This document shows, piece by piece, positions 1-10,067 of a DNA stretch of 64,000 nt. The stretch is taken from positions 62,001-126,000 of the forward strand of contig CACJUF010000001.1 of assembly GCA_902596515.1 (NCBI GenBank), in the 5' to 3' direction. This DNA is from an uncultured Pelagibacteraceae bacterium. GTDB taxonomy: Bacteria > Pseudomonadota > Alphaproteobacteria > Pelagibacterales > Pelagibacteraceae. How positions within the stretch are numbered: position 1 is the stretch's first letter; each line of letters begins with the position of its first letter. The notes below the pieces were generated by a model. The model saw only the letters and a program-made list of their open reading frames with translations, searched no databases and had not been told where the DNA came from. The translations under genes were made by a program, and so were the position numbers.

Positions 1-219
1 AATGAGTTTTCTTCTAGCAATTTCATTAGCTTTTTTAATTGCATCTGGAACCTGTTTTGCTTTTGCATGAGCTATACCAATTTTCCCAGCTTGGTTTCCA
101 ACAACAACCAATGCAGAAAAACCAAAACGTCTTCCACCTTTAACAACTTTAGTAATTCTATTTATGTGAACTAATTTTTCTAAAATATCATCTGTTTTTT
201 TTTCTTTCAATTTTTCCAT
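1..219 (-). CDS. rpsE: 30S ribosomal protein S5 (uS5), N-terminal part, cut by window edge
   Basis: Not in the ORF track because it runs off the left edge. Reading the minus strand from the ATG at 219 gives 73 codons without a stop, starting [20 protein letters not shown]. The S5 double-stranded-RNA-binding core follows ([19 protein letters not shown], about residues 20-40, then [17 protein letters not shown]). S5 sits near the decoding site of the 30S subunit and affects accuracy. The start lies 2 bases after the rplR stop, as expected for the spc operon order rplR-rpsE. The C-terminal domain is outside the window. Confidence 0.96.
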   Translation of the reverse strand, partial: MEKLKEKKTDDILEKLVHINRITKVVKGGRRFGFSALVVVGNQAGKIGIAHAKAKQVPDAIKKANEIARRKLI

Positions 220-221
220 TT

Positions 222-578
222 TTAAAATTCCATTCCATTTTTTCTTAAAGTTTCAGCAAAAATTTTTATTCTTCCATGATATTTATAAATACCTCTATCA
301 AAGTATATCTTGATAATTTTTTTTTCTTGAGCTTTTTTTGCTAATTTTTCTGCAACAATTTTTGATAATTCTGACTTATTTTTTGTTTTAGTTTCTTTTA
401 TATCTTTCTCAATAGATGAAGCTGACAATAAGGTTATATTCTTTGAGTCATCAATTATTTGTGCAGAGATATTTTTAGAAGATCTAAAAATACTCAATCT
501 AAACCTTCCTGGTTTTGAAACTTTTTTAAGTTTATTTGTAATTCTAAATTTTTTTCTGGTGCTAGTGCTCAATTTCAT
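222..578 (-). CDS. rplR: 50S ribosomal protein L18 (uL18)
   Basis: 118 residues, normal length for bacterial L18, which carries 5S rRNA into the 50S central protuberance. The basic N-terminus is followed by the core [20 protein letters not shown]. The C-terminus [20 protein letters not shown] matches the L18 hallmark FDRGGYLYHGRVKALA. The ATG overlaps the rplF stop by one base (TAATG), so translation is probably coupled. It belongs to the spc part of the fused ribosomal operon. Confidence 0.97.
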   Translation of the reverse strand: MKLSTSTRKKFRITNKLKKVSKPGRFRLSIFRSSKNISAQIIDDSKNITLLSASSIEKDIKETKTKNKSELSKIVAEKLAKKAQEKKIIKIYFDRGIYKYHGRIKIFAETLRKNGMEF

Positions 579-1117
579 TATTTTTTCTTACCCTCTTTTT
601 TCAAAACATATTGACCTTTTTCTCTAATACCTTTTCCTTTATATGGTTCAATTTTTCTTAATGTCTTAATTTTTGAAGCAATTGAACCAACTAATTGTTT
701 ATCAAAACCTGAAATTTTCAATGTCGTTTGTTTTTCAACCGCAATCTTAATACCCTCTGGTATGTCAAAATTTATATCATGGCTGTAACCTAATTGCAGA
801 TTCAATTGATTACCTTTAATTGAAGCCCTATAACCAACACCCACCAGCTCTAAAATTTTTTCATAACCTTTTATTGATCCAATGACAGCATTATTAATCA
901 AGCTTCTGTTCATACCCCATAATCTTTTGGTATTTTGATCAATCTTTTTAGGCTTTATAGATATCTCTTTACCATCTTTAATATCAAGATTAAATATATC
1001 TAAATCTATGTTTAAAGATCTTTTGCCAAGAGGGCCTTCTATATTAAGAATATTACCAGCAATAGCTACTTTTACTTTTTCTGGTATCGCGATATTTATT
1101 TTTCCTATTTTTGACAT
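578..1117 (-). CDS. rplF: 50S ribosomal protein L6 (uL6)
   Basis: 179 residues, typical size. L6 binds helix 97 of 23S rRNA near the sarcin-ricin loop and the factor-binding site. Two L6 repeats are visible: the N-terminal [20 protein letters not shown], and the second ending in the family signature [20 protein letters not shown]. It lies between rpsH and rplR, as in the standard spc operon, with one base between its start and the rpsH stop. Confidence 0.97.
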   Translation of the reverse strand: MSKIGKINIAIPEKVKVAIAGNILNIEGPLGKRSLNIDLDIFNLDIKDGKEISIKPKKIDQNTKRLWGMNRSLINNAVIGSIKGYEKILELVGVGYRASIKGNQLNLQLGYSHDINFDIPEGIKIAVEKQTTLKISGFDKQLVGSIASKIKTLRKIEPYKGKGIREKGQYVLKKEGKKK

Positions 1118-1118
1118 A

Positions 1119-1514
1119 TTAAAAAACCTTACAAACTATTTCACCGCCAACTTTTTGTTTTCTAGCATCTATATCTGTCATCACACCTTTTGGTGTAGAC
1201 AAAATTGCAATTCCTAATCCATTATTTATTTTTGGCAAACTATCTGCACTTGAAAAAATTCTTCTACCTGGTTTTGAAACTCTTTCAAAATTGCTTATTA
1301 CTGGATTGCCTGAATGATATTTTAACTCTAATGAAAGGATATTTTTTTTCTCTTCGGTAGAAACTTTAAAATCTTTGATGAAACCCTCATTTTTAAGAAT
1401 ATCAGCTATTTTACTTTTAAATTTAGAGGATGGTAATTCCACTTTTTTATGTTTTCTCGCTTGAGCATTCTTCACTCTAGCGATCATATCTCCAATTGGG
1501 TCACTTAAACTCAT
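1119..1514 (-). CDS. rpsH: 30S ribosomal protein S8 (uS8)
   Basis: 131 residues, usual length. S8 binds the central domain of 16S rRNA early in assembly; in enterobacteria it also represses the spc operon, but no leader target was examined here. The N-terminus DPIGDMIARVKNAQARKHK and C-terminus GLGIAILSTPKGVMTDIDAR...GGEIVCKVF match the family. It sits 12 bases downstream of rpsN in the canonical order. Confidence 0.97.
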   Translation of the reverse strand: MSLSDPIGDMIARVKNAQARKHKKVELPSSKFKSKIADILKNEGFIKDFKVSTEEKKNILSLELKYHSGNPVISNFERVSKPGRRIFSSADSLPKINNGLGIAILSTPKGVMTDIDARKQKVGGEIVCKVF

Positions 1515-1526
1515 AATTACTCCTTT

Positions 1527-1832
1527 CTACCAACTTGATTTTACCATTCCTGGTATCTTTCCTTGCAAACCAAGTTGTCTTAGCGCAATTCTAGAAATTT
1601 TTAATTTTCTATAAACTCCGTGTGGTCTACCTGTTATTTGACATCTATTCATCACTCTGATTTTTGCAGAATTTCTTGGTAATTTAGAAAGCTTTTGTTG
1701 TGCTTTGAATCTTTCTTCTAAAGGTAATTTTTTATCCATGATAATTTTCTTCAACTTAGCTCTCTTATTAAAAAATTTATCTGAAAGTTTTATTCTTCTA
1801 TTATTCTTATTAATTGAACTTAATTTAGCCAT
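1527..1832 (-). CDS. rpsN: 30S ribosomal protein S14 (uS14), zinc-free long form
   Basis: 101 residues, the longer S14 form. The zinc CXXC pairs of the short form are absent; only one cysteine is present ([15 protein letters not shown]). The C-terminus [20 protein letters not shown] is diagnostic. S14 assembles late into the 30S head. It lies 1 base downstream of rplE and upstream of rpsH. The cysteine-free form fits a zinc-sparing lifestyle in open ocean, though it is also normal for alphaproteobacteria. Confidence 0.97.
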   Translation of the reverse strand: MAKLSSINKNNRRIKLSDKFFNKRAKLKKIIMDKKLPLEERFKAQQKLSKLPRNSAKIRVMNRCQITGRPHGVYRKLKISRIALRQLGLQGKIPGMVKSSW

Positions 1833-1833
1833 A

Positions 1834-2388
1834 CTAATTATCTCCTTTTTTTATAAATGGAAAGTTCATCTTTTGTAAAAGTGCAAAACTATGGTCTTTA
1901 CTTAAAGATGATATCACTATTACAATATCTAATCCTCTTACTTTATCTGCTCTATCAAAGCTAACTTCAGGAAATATAATGTGCTCTTTGACACCAAAAG
2001 TATAGTTTCCAAATTTATCAAACCCATTTGGAGATAGACCTCTAAAATCTTTTATTCTTGGTAAGGCTATATTCACCAATCTATCAAGAAATTCATACAT
2101 TTTATTTTTTCTTAAAGTTACTTTCAACCCAGCGTTAGAGCCTTTTCTAGTTTTAAAATTTGCTACAGATTTTTTGAATTTTGTTGTGACTGGTTTTTGA
2201 CCTGCAATTTTGGCAAGATCCTCTTCACATGATTTTAAAACCTTAGAGTCATTGCCATCTAAACCTAAACCCATATTTAAAATGATTTTTTCAATTTTAG
2301 GACCCATATTAAGGTTTTTAAATCCAAACTCTGTTTTTAAAGCTGGTTGGATTTCTTTTAAATAAAGTTCCTTTAGTCTTGGTGTCAT
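1834..2388 (-). CDS. rplE: 50S ribosomal protein L5 (uL5)
   Basis: 184 residues. L5 binds 5S rRNA with L18 and contacts the P-site tRNA. Family blocks seen: [55 protein letters not shown] and the C-terminal [12 protein letters not shown]. The ATG overlaps the rplX stop by one base, giving coupled translation within the spc segment. Confidence 0.97.
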   Translation of the reverse strand: MTPRLKELYLKEIQPALKTEFGFKNLNMGPKIEKIILNMGLGLDGNDSKVLKSCEEDLAKIAGQKPVTTKFKKSVANFKTRKGSNAGLKVTLRKNKMYEFLDRLVNIALPRIKDFRGLSPNGFDKFGNYTFGVKEHIIFPEVSFDRADKVRGLDIVIVISSLSKDHSFALLQKMNFPFIKKGDN

Positions 2389-2636
2389 TATTTTTTAGCC
2401 TCTGTTTTCTTAGTTTTTTTTTGCTCATTCACTATTTTGAGATTAGATATATGGATAAAATTCTCTTTTGAAAATATACCACCTTTTTTCTCTTTTGTTG
2501 TTTTCACGTGTTTTTTGATCATATTTAAATCTTTAATTTTTGCTCTATTGTTTGATCTATCTATTTCGATAACTTCACCTTCTTTGGCTTTATCTTTACC
2601 TGCTAAAATTTTAACTTTTAAACCTTTTTTAATCAT
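2388..2636 (-). CDS. rplX: 50S ribosomal protein L24 (uL24), short form
   Basis: 82 residues, shorter than the roughly 100-residue homologues of most bacteria. The KOW motif is intact at the N-terminus ([20 protein letters not shown]), followed by [18 protein letters not shown]. The C-terminal extension is reduced to a lysine-rich tail. L24 initiates 50S assembly. The start overlaps the rplN stop by one base. The shortening looks like streamlining rather than a broken gene. Confidence 0.95.
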   Translation of the reverse strand: MIKKGLKVKILAGKDKAKEGEVIEIDRSNNRAKIKDLNMIKKHVKTTKEKKGGIFSKENFIHISNLKIVNEQKKTKKTEAKK

Positions 2637-3004
2637 TACAGTACCTCAGGTGCTAGTGAAATTATTTTCATTTGACCTCTAGTTCTTAATTCTCTTGTAA
2701 CAGGACCAAAAATTCTTGTTCCAACTGGTTCACCTTTATCATCCACTAAAACTGCTGCATTATTATCAAACTTTACCTTTGATCCATCATCTCTGTGAAT
2801 TCCTTTTTTTACTCTTACAACAACTGCTTTATGGACTGAACCTTTCTTAACTTTACCTTTTGGAATTGCTTCTTTAACTGCAATAACAATCGTATCACCA
2901 ATGCTGGCATATCTTCTTTTGGATCCACCTAAAACTTTTATACACTCTATCTTTTTAGCTCCAGTGTTATCTGCAACCTGTAATTCTGTTTGAACTTGTA
3001 TCAT
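2636..3004 (-). CDS. rplN: 50S ribosomal protein L14 (uL14)
   Basis: 122 residues, the exact usual length. The N-terminus [20 protein letters not shown] and the block [20 protein letters not shown] are diagnostic, and it ends in [12 protein letters not shown]-type sequence. L14 forms an intersubunit bridge with 16S rRNA and is the docking site of the silencing factor RsfS. One-base overlap with rpsQ upstream. Confidence 0.98.
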   Translation of the reverse strand: MIQVQTELQVADNTGAKKIECIKVLGGSKRRYASIGDTIVIAVKEAIPKGKVKKGSVHKAVVVRVKKGIHRDDGSKVKFDNNAAVLVDDKGEPVGTRIFGPVTRELRTRGQMKIISLAPEVL

Positions 3005-3240
3005 TATTTTGAGTTCTCCATAACTTGAAATTTCTTATTTTTTGAAAAGGGTTTACTTTCTATAATCGAAACTTTATCTCCTACTTTAAATGTATTTTTT
3101 TCATCATGAGCGTTATATTTTTTTCTAACCTTAATAACTTTTTTTAAAACTGGATGAGAATACTTTCTTTCAATCAACACAGTCACAGTTTTATTCGGCT
3201 TATCACTCACTACTACACCTGTTAAAATTTTTTTAGGCAT
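3004..3240 (-). CDS. rpsQ: 30S ribosomal protein S17 (uS17)
   Basis: 78 residues with the OB-fold family blocks [20 protein letters not shown] and [21 protein letters not shown]17 binds the 5' domain of 16S rRNA as a primary assembly protein. The ATG lies 8 bases inside the end of rpmC, so the two are probably translationally coupled. Confidence 0.97.
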   Translation of the reverse strand: MPKKILTGVVVSDKPNKTVTVLIERKYSHPVLKKVIKVRKKYNAHDEKNTFKVGDKVSIIESKPFSKNKKFQVMENSK

Positions 3241-3424
3241 TAATTTTTCCTCTTAATGAAGTTTTTAGTCTTGCAATTGTTTTTTTTGTTTCGCCTATCT
3301 TAGATGGATTAGTTACTTGAGAGTTAATTTTTTGAAATCTAAAGTTAAATAAGTCTTTCTTAAGCTTATCAATATTCTTTAAAATTTCGTCTTTAGACAG
3401 TTTCTTTATCTCTTGTTTTTTCAT
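3233..3424 (-). CDS. rpmC: 50S ribosomal protein L29 (uL29)
   Basis: The ORF track begins this frame at 3526, but its first 34 residues have no L29 similarity and overlap the end of rplP. The ATG at 3424 gives a 63-residue protein [20 protein letters not shown]..., the normal L29 size, placed 1 base after the rplP stop. The core [20 protein letters not shown] matches the LFNLRFQ...QLENPSRI family signature. L29 lines the polypeptide exit site and helps bind trigger factor and SRP. Confidence 0.95.
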   Translation of the reverse strand: MKKQEIKKLSKDEILKNIDKLKKDLFNFRFQKINSQVTNPSKIGETKKTIARLKTSLRGKINA

Positions 3425-3425
3425 T

Positions 3426-3836
3426 TTATAAAAATCTTTTAATTGTTTTTGTTTTAATTGGTAATTTAGCCGAAGCTTTATATAGAGCTTCTTTAGCAAC
3501 TTGTTCAGACACACCATCAACTTCAAATAAAATTCTACCTGGTTTTACTCTGCAAGCATAAAACTCAGGTGAACCTTTCCCTTTACCCATACGAACTTCT
3601 ATTGGTTTTTTTGAAACTGGAATATTAGGAAATACTCTAGTCCAAACTCTTCCTTGTCTTTTCATGTGTCTTGTTAATGCTACTCTTGCAGCCTCAATTT
3701 GTTTACCTGTAACTCTCTCAGGTGTTAATGCTTTAAGAGCGTAAGCTCCATAATTTATCAAGTTGGCTCTTGAGGCTTTTCCATGTATTCGTCCCTTATG
3801 AGCTTTTCTCCATTTAGTTCTTACTGGCTGCAACAT
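3426..3836 (-). CDS. rplP: 50S ribosomal protein L16 (uL16)
   Basis: 136 residues, normal length. It begins [20 protein letters not shown] and contains [19 protein letters not shown] and [20 protein letters not shown], all strongly conserved in L16. L16 organises the A-site region of 23S rRNA and is needed late in 50S assembly. It is located between rpsC and rpmC as in the S10 operon. Confidence 0.98.
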   Translation of the reverse strand: MLQPVRTKWRKAHKGRIHGKASRANLINYGAYALKALTPERVTGKQIEAARVALTRHMKRQGRVWTRVFPNIPVSKKPIEVRMGKGKGSPEFYACRVKPGRILFEVDGVSEQVAKEALYKASAKLPIKTKTIKRFL

Positions 3837-3840
3837 AATA

Positions 3841-4518
3841 TTATTTACCCTCTTTAGAAATTATTTTATTAGTTTCTTGGCTGAACTCTTTAGCAAAAAC
3901 TTCACCCTTATAAATCCAAACTTTTATACCTATAATACCATATGTTGTAAGTGCCTCTGCTTCAGCATAATCTATATCAGCTCTAAGGGTATGAGATGGT
4001 ATACTTCCATCTCTTAGCCATTCAGTTCTTGCAATTTCATTACCACCTAGTCTTCCACTAATTGAAACTTTAATTCCTTTTGCACCTAGTCTTAAACAAG
4101 ATTGCATTGCTCTTTTCATTGCTCGTCTGTAAGAAATTCTTTTAACTAATTGTTGTGCAATATTTTCAGCAACTAAATAGGCATTTGTCTCTGGTTTTTT
4201 AACCTCTTTAATATTCAACGCAACTTCATTCTTAGTAAATTTTGAAAGGTTATTTTTGATTTTATCAATATCACTTCCTTTTTTTCCAATTACAAATCCA
4301 GGTCTTGAAGTATAAATAGTTACGTAACATTTATTTGAGGTTCTTTCGATCATAACTTTAGATACACCAGAATTAATTACATTTTTTTTTACGTATTCTC
4401 TAATTTTAAAATCTTCAATAAGATAATTTCCAAAATCTTTCTTTTTAGCATACCATACAGAATCCCAACCTCTGTTCACACCTAATCTAAAACCAACTGG
4501 ATTAACTTTTTGCCCCAT
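3841..4518 (-). CDS. rpsC: 30S ribosomal protein S3 (uS3)
   Basis: 225 residues. It starts [20 protein letters not shown]. The KH RNA-binding domain carries the GXXG loop as [16 protein letters not shown] (about residues 76-92). The C-terminal S3 domain contains [20 protein letters not shown] and [21 protein letters not shown]3 lines the mRNA entry channel and has helicase activity with S4 and S5. The gene overlaps the end of rplV by 17 bases. Confidence 0.98.
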   Translation of the reverse strand: MGQKVNPVGFRLGVNRGWDSVWYAKKKDFGNYLIEDFKIREYVKKNVINSGVSKVMIERTSNKCYVTIYTSRPGFVIGKKGSDIDKIKNNLSKFTKNEVALNIKEVKKPETNAYLVAENIAQQLVKRISYRRAMKRAMQSCLRLGAKGIKVSISGRLGGNEIARTEWLRDGSIPSHTLRADIDYAEAEALTTYGIIGIKVWIYKGEVFAKEFSQETNKIISKEGK

Positions 4519-4900
4519 GACCCTCCGTATTTTTCATCTCAGATAATATTATTGTTACACTTGAATAAGGTTTTAAAATTGGTGCTGCTCTTCCTTTCGC
4601 TCTTGGTCTAAATCTTTTCATTGTAATTTTCTTTCCGCAGTAAGCTTCTTTCACGACTAGTTTATCAATATCATATTGAAAATTGTTTTCAGCATTTGCA
4701 ACAGCTGAACTAATTGTTTTTCTAATATCTCTTGTTATTCTTTTCTCTGAAAATTCTAGATCTCTTATAGCAACGTCTACTTTTTTGCCCACAATTCCTT
4801 TAAGAATTGGATTAAGTTTCCGTACACTTGATCTAATATTATTGTTGATCGATCTTACAAGTTTATTCTTATTATTCTGTGTTTTCTTTTTTTTACTCAT
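4502..4900 (-). CDS. rplV: 50S ribosomal protein L22 (uL22) with extended N-terminus
   Basis: 132 residues, about 20 longer than usual. The first 20 or so residues are a lysine/asparagine-rich extension ([17 protein letters not shown]). The conserved part follows: [39 protein letters not shown] and [16 protein letters not shown]22 lines the narrow part of the exit tunnel. An internal methionine start would remove conserved sequence, so the ORF start is kept. It overlaps the start of rpsC by 17 bases. Confidence 0.96.
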   Translation of the reverse strand: MSKKKKTQNNKNKLVRSINNNIRSSVRKLNPILKGIVGKKVDVAIRDLEFSEKRITRDIRKTISSAVANAENNFQYDIDKLVVKEAYCGKKITMKRFRPRAKGRAAPILKPYSSVTIILSEMKNTEGHGAKS

Positions 4901-4903
4901 AAA

Positions 4904-5203
4904 TTACTTTTTAGCCTCAGCTTCAGCAGGTTTTGCTTTCTTGTCTGCTGGTGTGTGTCCAAAGAAACTTCTTGTAGGTGCAAACTCACCAAGTTTATGA
5001 CCGACCATGTCTTCAGACACTGTTATTGGAATAAATTTTTTACCATTATAAATTAAAAAACTTACTCCAACAAAATCTGGAAGTATCGTAGATTTTCTTG
5101 ACCAAGTTTTAATTGGAATTTTTTTAGGGTCAGTTTTGTATTTATCCACCTTTTTCATTAAACTTTCCTCTACAAAAGGACCTTTCCAAACTGCTCTAGC
5201 CAT
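4904..5203 (-). CDS. rpsS: 30S ribosomal protein S19 (uS19)
   Basis: 99 residues. Core blocks are [39 protein letters not shown] and [19 protein letters not shown]. The last 14 residues form a lysine/alanine/glutamate tail ([14 protein letters not shown]) slightly longer than the family average. S19 sits in the 30S head with S13. Its ATG overlaps the rplB stop by one base. Confidence 0.98.
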   Translation of the reverse strand: MARAVWKGPFVEESLMKKVDKYKTDPKKIPIKTWSRKSTILPDFVGVSFLIYNGKKFIPITVSEDMVGHKLGEFAPTRSFFGHTPADKKAKPAEAEAKK

Positions 5204-6042
5204 TATTTGGTATCCTTTCTTTTGTTTCTTTTCTTCACAATAAATTTATCTGTACGTTTGTTATCTCTTGTTTTTAATCCCTTAGCTGATTGACCTTTTG
5301 GCGAGACCGGATGTCTTCCACCTGCACTTTTTCCTTCTCCACCTCCATGTGGGTGATCTACAGGATTTTTAACTACGCCTCTTGTGTGTGGTCTTCTTCC
5401 TAACCATCTTGATCTTCCAGCTTTACCAATTTTTATATTTTTTTGATCTGGATTGCTCAAGACACCAATTGTAGCCAAAGATCTTGAGTCAATTTTTCTT
5501 ACCTCACCCGAAGCTAATTTTATTAAACTGTAGTTACCATCTAATCCGCTAATAGTAACAGATGTTCCAGCTGATCTTGCTATTTTACCACCTCCGCCTG
5601 GCTGAATTTCAACGTTATGAATATCTATGCCAACAGGGATATCTTGTAATGGCATGCAATTACCAACTTTTATCTCTTTTTTGGAACCATTTTCGACTTT
5701 ATCACCAACTTTAATTTTTTGTGGAGCTAAATAATAAGCGTGAGAATTATCCTCAAATTTTACCAACATTATGTAACAAGATCGATTTGGATCATACTCT
5801 ATTCTCTCAACAGTAGCAGGAGAATCAAATTTTTTTCTATAAAAATCTATATGTCTATACATCTTTTTATGACCACCGGCTCGATTTATTGAAGTTATAT
5901 GACCGTTATTATTTCTTCCTTTCATTGAATTTTTTGGTGAAACTAATGACTTAAATGGTTTACCCTTCCAAAGACCAGTTCTATCAACTAGAATAGTTCC
6001 TCTTGTAGATTTCGTATACGGTTTAAAAGTTTTTAATGCCAT
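5203..6042 (-). CDS. rplB: 50S ribosomal protein L2 (uL2)
   Basis: 279 residues, normal. L2 supports subunit association and the peptidyl-transferase centre. The conserved C-terminal loop [20 protein letters not shown] holds the histidine implicated in activity. Earlier blocks include [19 protein letters not shown] and the SH3-like segment ending [18 protein letters not shown]. One-base overlaps join it to rplW upstream and rpsS downstream. Confidence 0.98.
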   Translation of the reverse strand: MALKTFKPYTKSTRGTILVDRTGLWKGKPFKSLVSPKNSMKGRNNNGHITSINRAGGHKKMYRHIDFYRKKFDSPATVERIEYDPNRSCYIMLVKFEDNSHAYYLAPQKIKVGDKVENGSKKEIKVGNCMPLQDIPVGIDIHNVEIQPGGGGKIARSAGTSVTISGLDGNYSLIKLASGEVRKIDSRSLATIGVLSNPDQKNIKIGKAGRSRWLGRRPHTRGVVKNPVDHPHGGGEGKSAGGRHPVSPKGQSAKGLKTRDNKRTDKFIVKKRNKRKDTK

Positions 6043-6344
6043 TAAATTCCTGTTGTTAGATCAATGCTCTGACCCTTTTTAAGTGTAATTATTGCTTTTT
6101 TAAAACCTGAGACTTTTACTTTTCTTCCTCTGGTAAATTTTGTTCTATTTTGTTTATTAATAATATTAATTTTTGTTACGTTAACCTTGAAAATTTTTTC
6201 AATATTATTTTTAAGATTTTTTTTGTTAGCACTCTTACGTACTTTAAAAACTATTTTGTTTTCACCAGATAAATTAGTAGATTTTTCTGTAAGTAAAGGT
6301 GACAAAATTTTATCATATAGATGAAGTTTTTCTATTTTAGGCAT
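6042..6344 (-). CDS. rplW: 50S ribosomal protein L23 (uL23)
   Basis: 100 residues. It contains the L23 core ILSPLLTEKSTNLSGENKIV, the helix region KNLKNNIEKIFKVNVTKINI and the C-terminal KKAIITLKKGQSIDL. L23 borders the tunnel exit and is the trigger-factor/SRP docking protein. Its ATG at 6344 lies 8 bases inside the end of rplD, consistent with coupling. Confidence 0.96.
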   Translation of the reverse strand: MPKIEKLHLYDKILSPLLTEKSTNLSGENKIVFKVRKSANKKNLKNNIEKIFKVNVTKINIINKQNRTKFTRGRKVKVSGFKKAIITLKKGQSIDLTTGI

Positions 6345-6960
6345 ATCTCTTCTCCAACTCTTTTACAGAGCTTTCAGTAAAAACTATTTTTTTAAATTTA
6401 ATCATATCAAAAGCACTAAAGTGATTTATGTCTGTAACTTTTATGTTAGGAATATTTCTCATCGATTTTTCTACTTTTTCCTTAGAGGATTTATCCAGAA
6501 TAATTAAAGAGTCTGTAATTTCAAATTTCTTAAGAATGAGATTCATCTCTTTTGTTTTTTTTATTTGGTTATTAAAATCATTAAGAACTAATAAATCTTT
6601 GTTTTTAGTTTTTTCACTAATCAGTGAAGCTATGCTTTGTTTTTTTTCGCTCTTATTTAATTTTCTTGTTTTGTAAGCTAGTTGTCCCTTTGGTCCATGC
6701 GCTATTCCACCACCAACAAATATTGGTGCTTTTCTGCTAGCGTGTCTTGCATTACCTGTACCCTTTTGAGCATAAATTTTTGAAGTAGGCCCTGCCACCT
6801 CGTTTTGTTGCTTAGTTTTAGCATGTCTCCCTTTATAATTAGCATTAGTTTTGTACAGAACACTGCTTACTAATTTATGGTTTATTTTAGCTGAAAAAAT
6901 TTTATCCAAAACCTCTATTGAGCTTTTTTTTCCATCTAAGTTTAATTTATCTATTTTCAT
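6337..6960 (-). CDS. rplD: 50S ribosomal protein L4 (uL4)
   Basis: 207 residues. The tunnel-lining loop is intact (GRHAKTKQQNEVAGPTSKIY...KGTGNARHASRKAPIFVGGG), with GPKGQLAYKTRKLNKSEKKQ after it. In enterobacteria L4 also autoregulates the S10 operon through a leader. Here rpsJ follows fusA directly, so no S10 leader of that kind exists. One-base overlap with rplC. Confidence 0.97.
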   Translation of the reverse strand: MKIDKLNLDGKKSSIEVLDKIFSAKINHKLVSSVLYKTNANYKGRHAKTKQQNEVAGPTSKIYAQKGTGNARHASRKAPIFVGGGIAHGPKGQLAYKTRKLNKSEKKQSIASLISEKTKNKDLLVLNDFNNQIKKTKEMNLILKKFEITDSLIILDKSSKEKVEKSMRNIPNIKVTDINHFSAFDMIKFKKIVFTESSVKELEKRYA

Positions 6961-7670
6961 TATTTTTTCTTTTTATCTGGTGTTTTTTTAGCTTGCTCAG
7001 TAGCTTTAATTTTTTCATCAATTGTTAACTTATTTATATTTTTGACAGAACCTTTGACAATAACTTCAGAATTTTTTGAGCCTGGTATTGAGCCTTTTAG
7101 ATAAAGAAGTTCATTTTCTATATCAGTTTTAATAATTTCAATATTTTGCATAGTTCTTAATTTGTCCCCCATGTGTCCAGCCATTTTTTTTCCTTTAAAA
7201 ACCTTTCCAGGATCTTGTCTTTGTCCGGTAGAACCATGAGATCTATGTGAAATTGAGACACCGTGAGTTGCTCTCAAACCACCAAAATTATGTCTTTTCA
7301 TTGCTCCAGCGAAACCTTTACCTATAGTCTTTGACTTCGTATCTACAAATTTTATATCCTTAAATATTTCAAGACCAAATTCATTTCCCTCTTTAAAATT
7401 TTCAACATTTTCAACTCTAAACTCTTTTAATTTCTTCTTAGCTTCAGTATTTTTTTTTGCAAAATATCCTTTCATTGCTTTGGTAAGTTTTGAATTTTTA
7501 ATTTTTCCATATCCCAATTGAACAGCTTTATAACCTCTCTTTTCGCTATCAATTACTTGAATAACTCTTGCTTTTTGCATTTTAATAACAGTTACAGGAA
7601 CCGACTGGCCAGTTTTATAAAACTCCCTAGTCATTCCAATTTTTTTTCCTATTAAAGCTATATCTCTCAT
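6960..7670 (-). CDS. rplC: 50S ribosomal protein L3 (uL3)
   Basis: 236 residues. N-terminus IALIGKKIGMTREFYKTGQS and core GKGFAGAMKRHNFGGLRATH, SHRSHGSTGQRQDPGKVFKG, KMAGHMGDKLRTMQNIEII are all L3 signatures; the glutamine in GQRQDPG is the usual PrmB methylation site. A lysine-rich C-terminal tail extends it slightly. L3 reaches the peptidyl-transferase centre and starts 50S assembly. It lies 2 bases after rpsJ. Confidence 0.98.
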   Translation of the reverse strand: MRDIALIGKKIGMTREFYKTGQSVPVTVIKMQKARVIQVIDSEKRGYKAVQLGYGKIKNSKLTKAMKGYFAKKNTEAKKKLKEFRVENVENFKEGNEFGLEIFKDIKFVDTKSKTIGKGFAGAMKRHNFGGLRATHGVSISHRSHGSTGQRQDPGKVFKGKKMAGHMGDKLRTMQNIEIIKTDIENELLYLKGSIPGSKNSEVIVKGSVKNINKLTIDEKIKATEQAKKTPDKKKK

Positions 7671-7672
7671 AT

Positions 7673-7981
7673 TTAAATTTTAATCTCCACATCAACGCCT
7701 GATGCTAAATCTAATTTCATCAATGCTTCAACAGTTTGCGGTGTTGGTTCAACTATATCTATTAATCTTTTATGTGTTCTAGACTCAAATTGCTCTCTAC
7801 TTTTTTTATCAATGTGAGGTGATCTTAAAACTGTGTATCTCTCAATTTTAGTCGGTAAGGGTATTGGACCTTTGATAGTCGCTCCAGTCCGCTTAACAGT
7901 GTTGACTATTTCTTCAGTTGATGCATCTAACACTTTGTTGTCATATGCTCTGAGTTTAATTCTTATATTTTGTTTTTCCAT
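7673..7981 (-). CDS. rpsJ: 30S ribosomal protein S10 (uS10) / NusE
   Basis: 102 residues. Conserved blocks: [40 protein letters not shown] and [21 protein letters not shown]10 is a 30S head protein and, as NusE, links NusG to the leading ribosome. Only 1 base separates it from fusA; in most proteobacteria tuf lies between these two genes, and it is missing here. Confidence 0.98.
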   Translation of the reverse strand: MEKQNIRIKLRAYDNKVLDASTEEIVNTVKRTGATIKGPIPLPTKIERYTVLRSPHIDKKSREQFESRTHKRLIDIVEPTPQTVEALMKLDLASGVDVEIKI

Positions 7982-7982
7982 A

Positions 7983-10061
7983 TTAGCCTGCGATCTTTTT
8001 AGTTACTTCATCCTGAACATTTTGAGGAACTTTTGAATAATGATCAAAAAACATTGAATATTGAGCTCTACCCTGAGACATCGATCTTAAGCTATTAATG
8101 TATCCAAACATGTTTGCTAATGGAACCATTGCAGTAATAACCGTAGCATTACCTCTTTGCTCTTGAGTGCTAATTTGGCCTCTTCTACTATTTAAATCAC
8201 CAATTACATCGCCCATATAATCCTCGGGTGTTACAACTTCAACTCTCATAACAGGTTCTAAAAGTTTTAATCCACCTTTTGTACACGCTTCTTTAAAACA
8301 AGCCCTACTTGCTAATTCAAAAGCTAACACACTTGAGTCTACATCGTGGTGTAGTCCATCTAAAATGGTTACTTTGTAATCTATCATAGGAAATCCAGCG
8401 AGAATTCCACCATCTGAAACTGTTTCAATTCCTTTTTCCACTCCTGGAATAAATTCTTTAGGAATAGCTCCTCCTTTAATTTTACTTTCAACTTCTCTTC
8501 CTTTTCCAGGTTCTTGTGGTTCTACCAACAATTTAACTTTAGCAAATTGTCCAGCACCACCACTTTGTTTTTTATGTGTGTATTCAACTTCTGATGAATT
8601 TTCTATTGTTTCTCTATATGCAACTTGAGGGGCTCCAACATTTGCCTCTACTTTAAATTCTCGTTTCATTCTATCCACAATGATATCTAAATGTAATTCA
8701 CCCATACCTTTGATAATTGTTTGTCCTGACTCCTCATCTGAAGTCACTCTGAAAGAAGGATCTTCTTTAGCAAGTCTTCCTAAAGCCTCACCCATTTTTT
8801 CCTGATCGGCTTTAGTTTTAGGTTCAACTGCAATTTCAATCACAGGATCTGGGAATTCCATAGGTTCTAAAAGAACACTATTTTCTTTATTACATAATGT
8901 GTGTCCGGTAATCGTATTCTTTAAACCAGCCAAAGCTACAATGTCACCAGCATTAGCTTCTTTAATATCTTCTCTTGAGTTGGCATGCATCAATAGCATT
9001 CTTCCAACTCTCTCCTCTTTCTCCTTTGATGAGTTATAAACAGCAGTTCCAGTTTTAATAGTACCAGAATAAATTCTTATAAAAGTTAATGACCCAACAA
9101 ATGGGTCATTTGCAACTTTGAAAGCTAAAGCTGAAAATGGTGCACTATCTTCAAATTTCATATCCATTTCATCTTCGCTACCTAATTTTGTTCCTTTAAT
9201 TGAACCAATATCAACCGGACTCGGTAAATAATTGACAACAGCATCTAATAAAGGTTGTACACCTTTATTTTTAAAAGCTGATCCAGTCATAACTGGCACA
9301 AAATCAAAATTTAATGTACCTTTTCTTATACATTTTACTAAATCTTCCTCTTTTATTTCCTCTCCATTTAAATATGACTCCATTAATTTTTCGTCCTGCT
9401 CAACAGCTGCTTCAACTAGTTCTGTTCTATATTTTTCAGAAATTTCTTTTAAATCGGCAGGTATATCTTTGTATTCCCACTCAGCACCTAAGGCTTCATT
9501 TTTCCAAACTTGAGCTTTCATTTTTACTAAGTCAACAACACCTGTTAAAGACGCTTCTATACCTATAGGAACTTGGATAACCAATGGTTTTGCGCCAAGT
9601 CTGTCTCTTATCATATCTACACATCTAAAAAAATCAGCTCCTGTTCTGTCTAATTTGTTCACAAAACAAATTCTTGGAACTTTGTATTTATCTGCCTGTC
9701 TCCAAACAGTTTCGGACTGAGGTTCAACACCAGCAACACCATCAAAAACTGCTACAGCACCATCTAGAACTTTAAGAGATCTCTCAACCTCAATAGTAAA
9801 ATCAACGTGACCAGGTGTGTCAATGATATTAATTCTATGGTCTTGCCAAAAACAAGTTGTTGCAGCTGATGTAATTGTAATCCCTCTTTCTTGCTCTTGC
9901 TCCATCCAGTCCATTGTTGCAGCACCATCATGGACTTCCCCAATTTTATGACTCTTTCCTGTGTAATATAAAATTCTTTCTGTTGTAGTTGTTTTACCAG
10001 CATCAATATGAGCCATGATACCAATATTTCTATATTTATCTAAAGTATGAGTTCTAGACAT
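7983..10061 (-). CDS. fusA: Elongation factor G
   Basis: 692 residues, typical EF-G, the translocation GTPase that also assists ribosome recycling. G1 motif [15 protein letters not shown] (about residues 16-30), switch [10 protein letters not shown] and G4 NKLD are visible. The C-terminal domains contain [20 protein letters not shown] and [17 protein letters not shown]. It lies between rpsG (6-base gap) and rpsJ in the str segment. No sign of being the mitochondrial-type duplicate EF-G2. Confidence 0.98.
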   Translation of the reverse strand: MSRTHTLDKYRNIGIMAHIDAGKTTTTERILYYTGKSHKIGEVHDGAATMDWMEQEQERGITITSAATTCFWQDHRINIIDTPGHVDFTIEVERSLKVLDGAVAVFDGVAGVEPQSETVWRQADKYKVPRICFVNKLDRTGADFFRCVDMIRDRLGAKPLVIQVPIGIEASLTGVVDLVKMKAQVWKNEALGAEWEYKDIPADLKEISEKYRTELVEAAVEQDEKLMESYLNGEEIKEEDLVKCIRKGTLNFDFVPVMTGSAFKNKGVQPLLDAVVNYLPSPVDIGSIKGTKLGSEDEMDMKFEDSAPFSALAFKVANDPFVGSLTFIRIYSGTIKTGTAVYNSSKEKEERVGRMLLMHANSREDIKEANAGDIVALAGLKNTITGHTLCNKENSVLLEPMEFPDPVIEIAVEPKTKADQEKMGEALGRLAKEDPSFRVTSDEESGQTIIKGMGELHLDIIVDRMKREFKVEANVGAPQVAYRETIENSSEVEYTHKKQSGGAGQFAKVKLLVEPQEPGKGREVESKIKGGAIPKEFIPGVEKGIETVSDGGILAGFPMIDYKVTILDGLHHDVDSSVLAFELASRACFKEACTKGGLKLLEPVMRVEVVTPEDYMGDVIGDLNSRRGQISTQEQRGNATVITAMVPLANMFGYINSLRSMSQGRAQYSMFFDHYSKVPQNVQDEVTKKIAG

Positions 10062-10067
10062 AATCTT

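Noticed and set aside
1008-1217. Plus-strand ORF over rplF/rpsH
   Set aside because: Antisense shadow of two clear ribosomal genes; no family resemblance.
3425-3526. Upstream extension of the rpmC reading frame
   Set aside because: Overlaps the end of rplP and adds residues foreign to L29; the ATG at 3424 fits length and spacing.
9232-9568. Two plus-strand ORFs and the 9764-10024 minus-frame ORF inside fusA
   Set aside because: Out-of-frame shadows of a long conserved gene.
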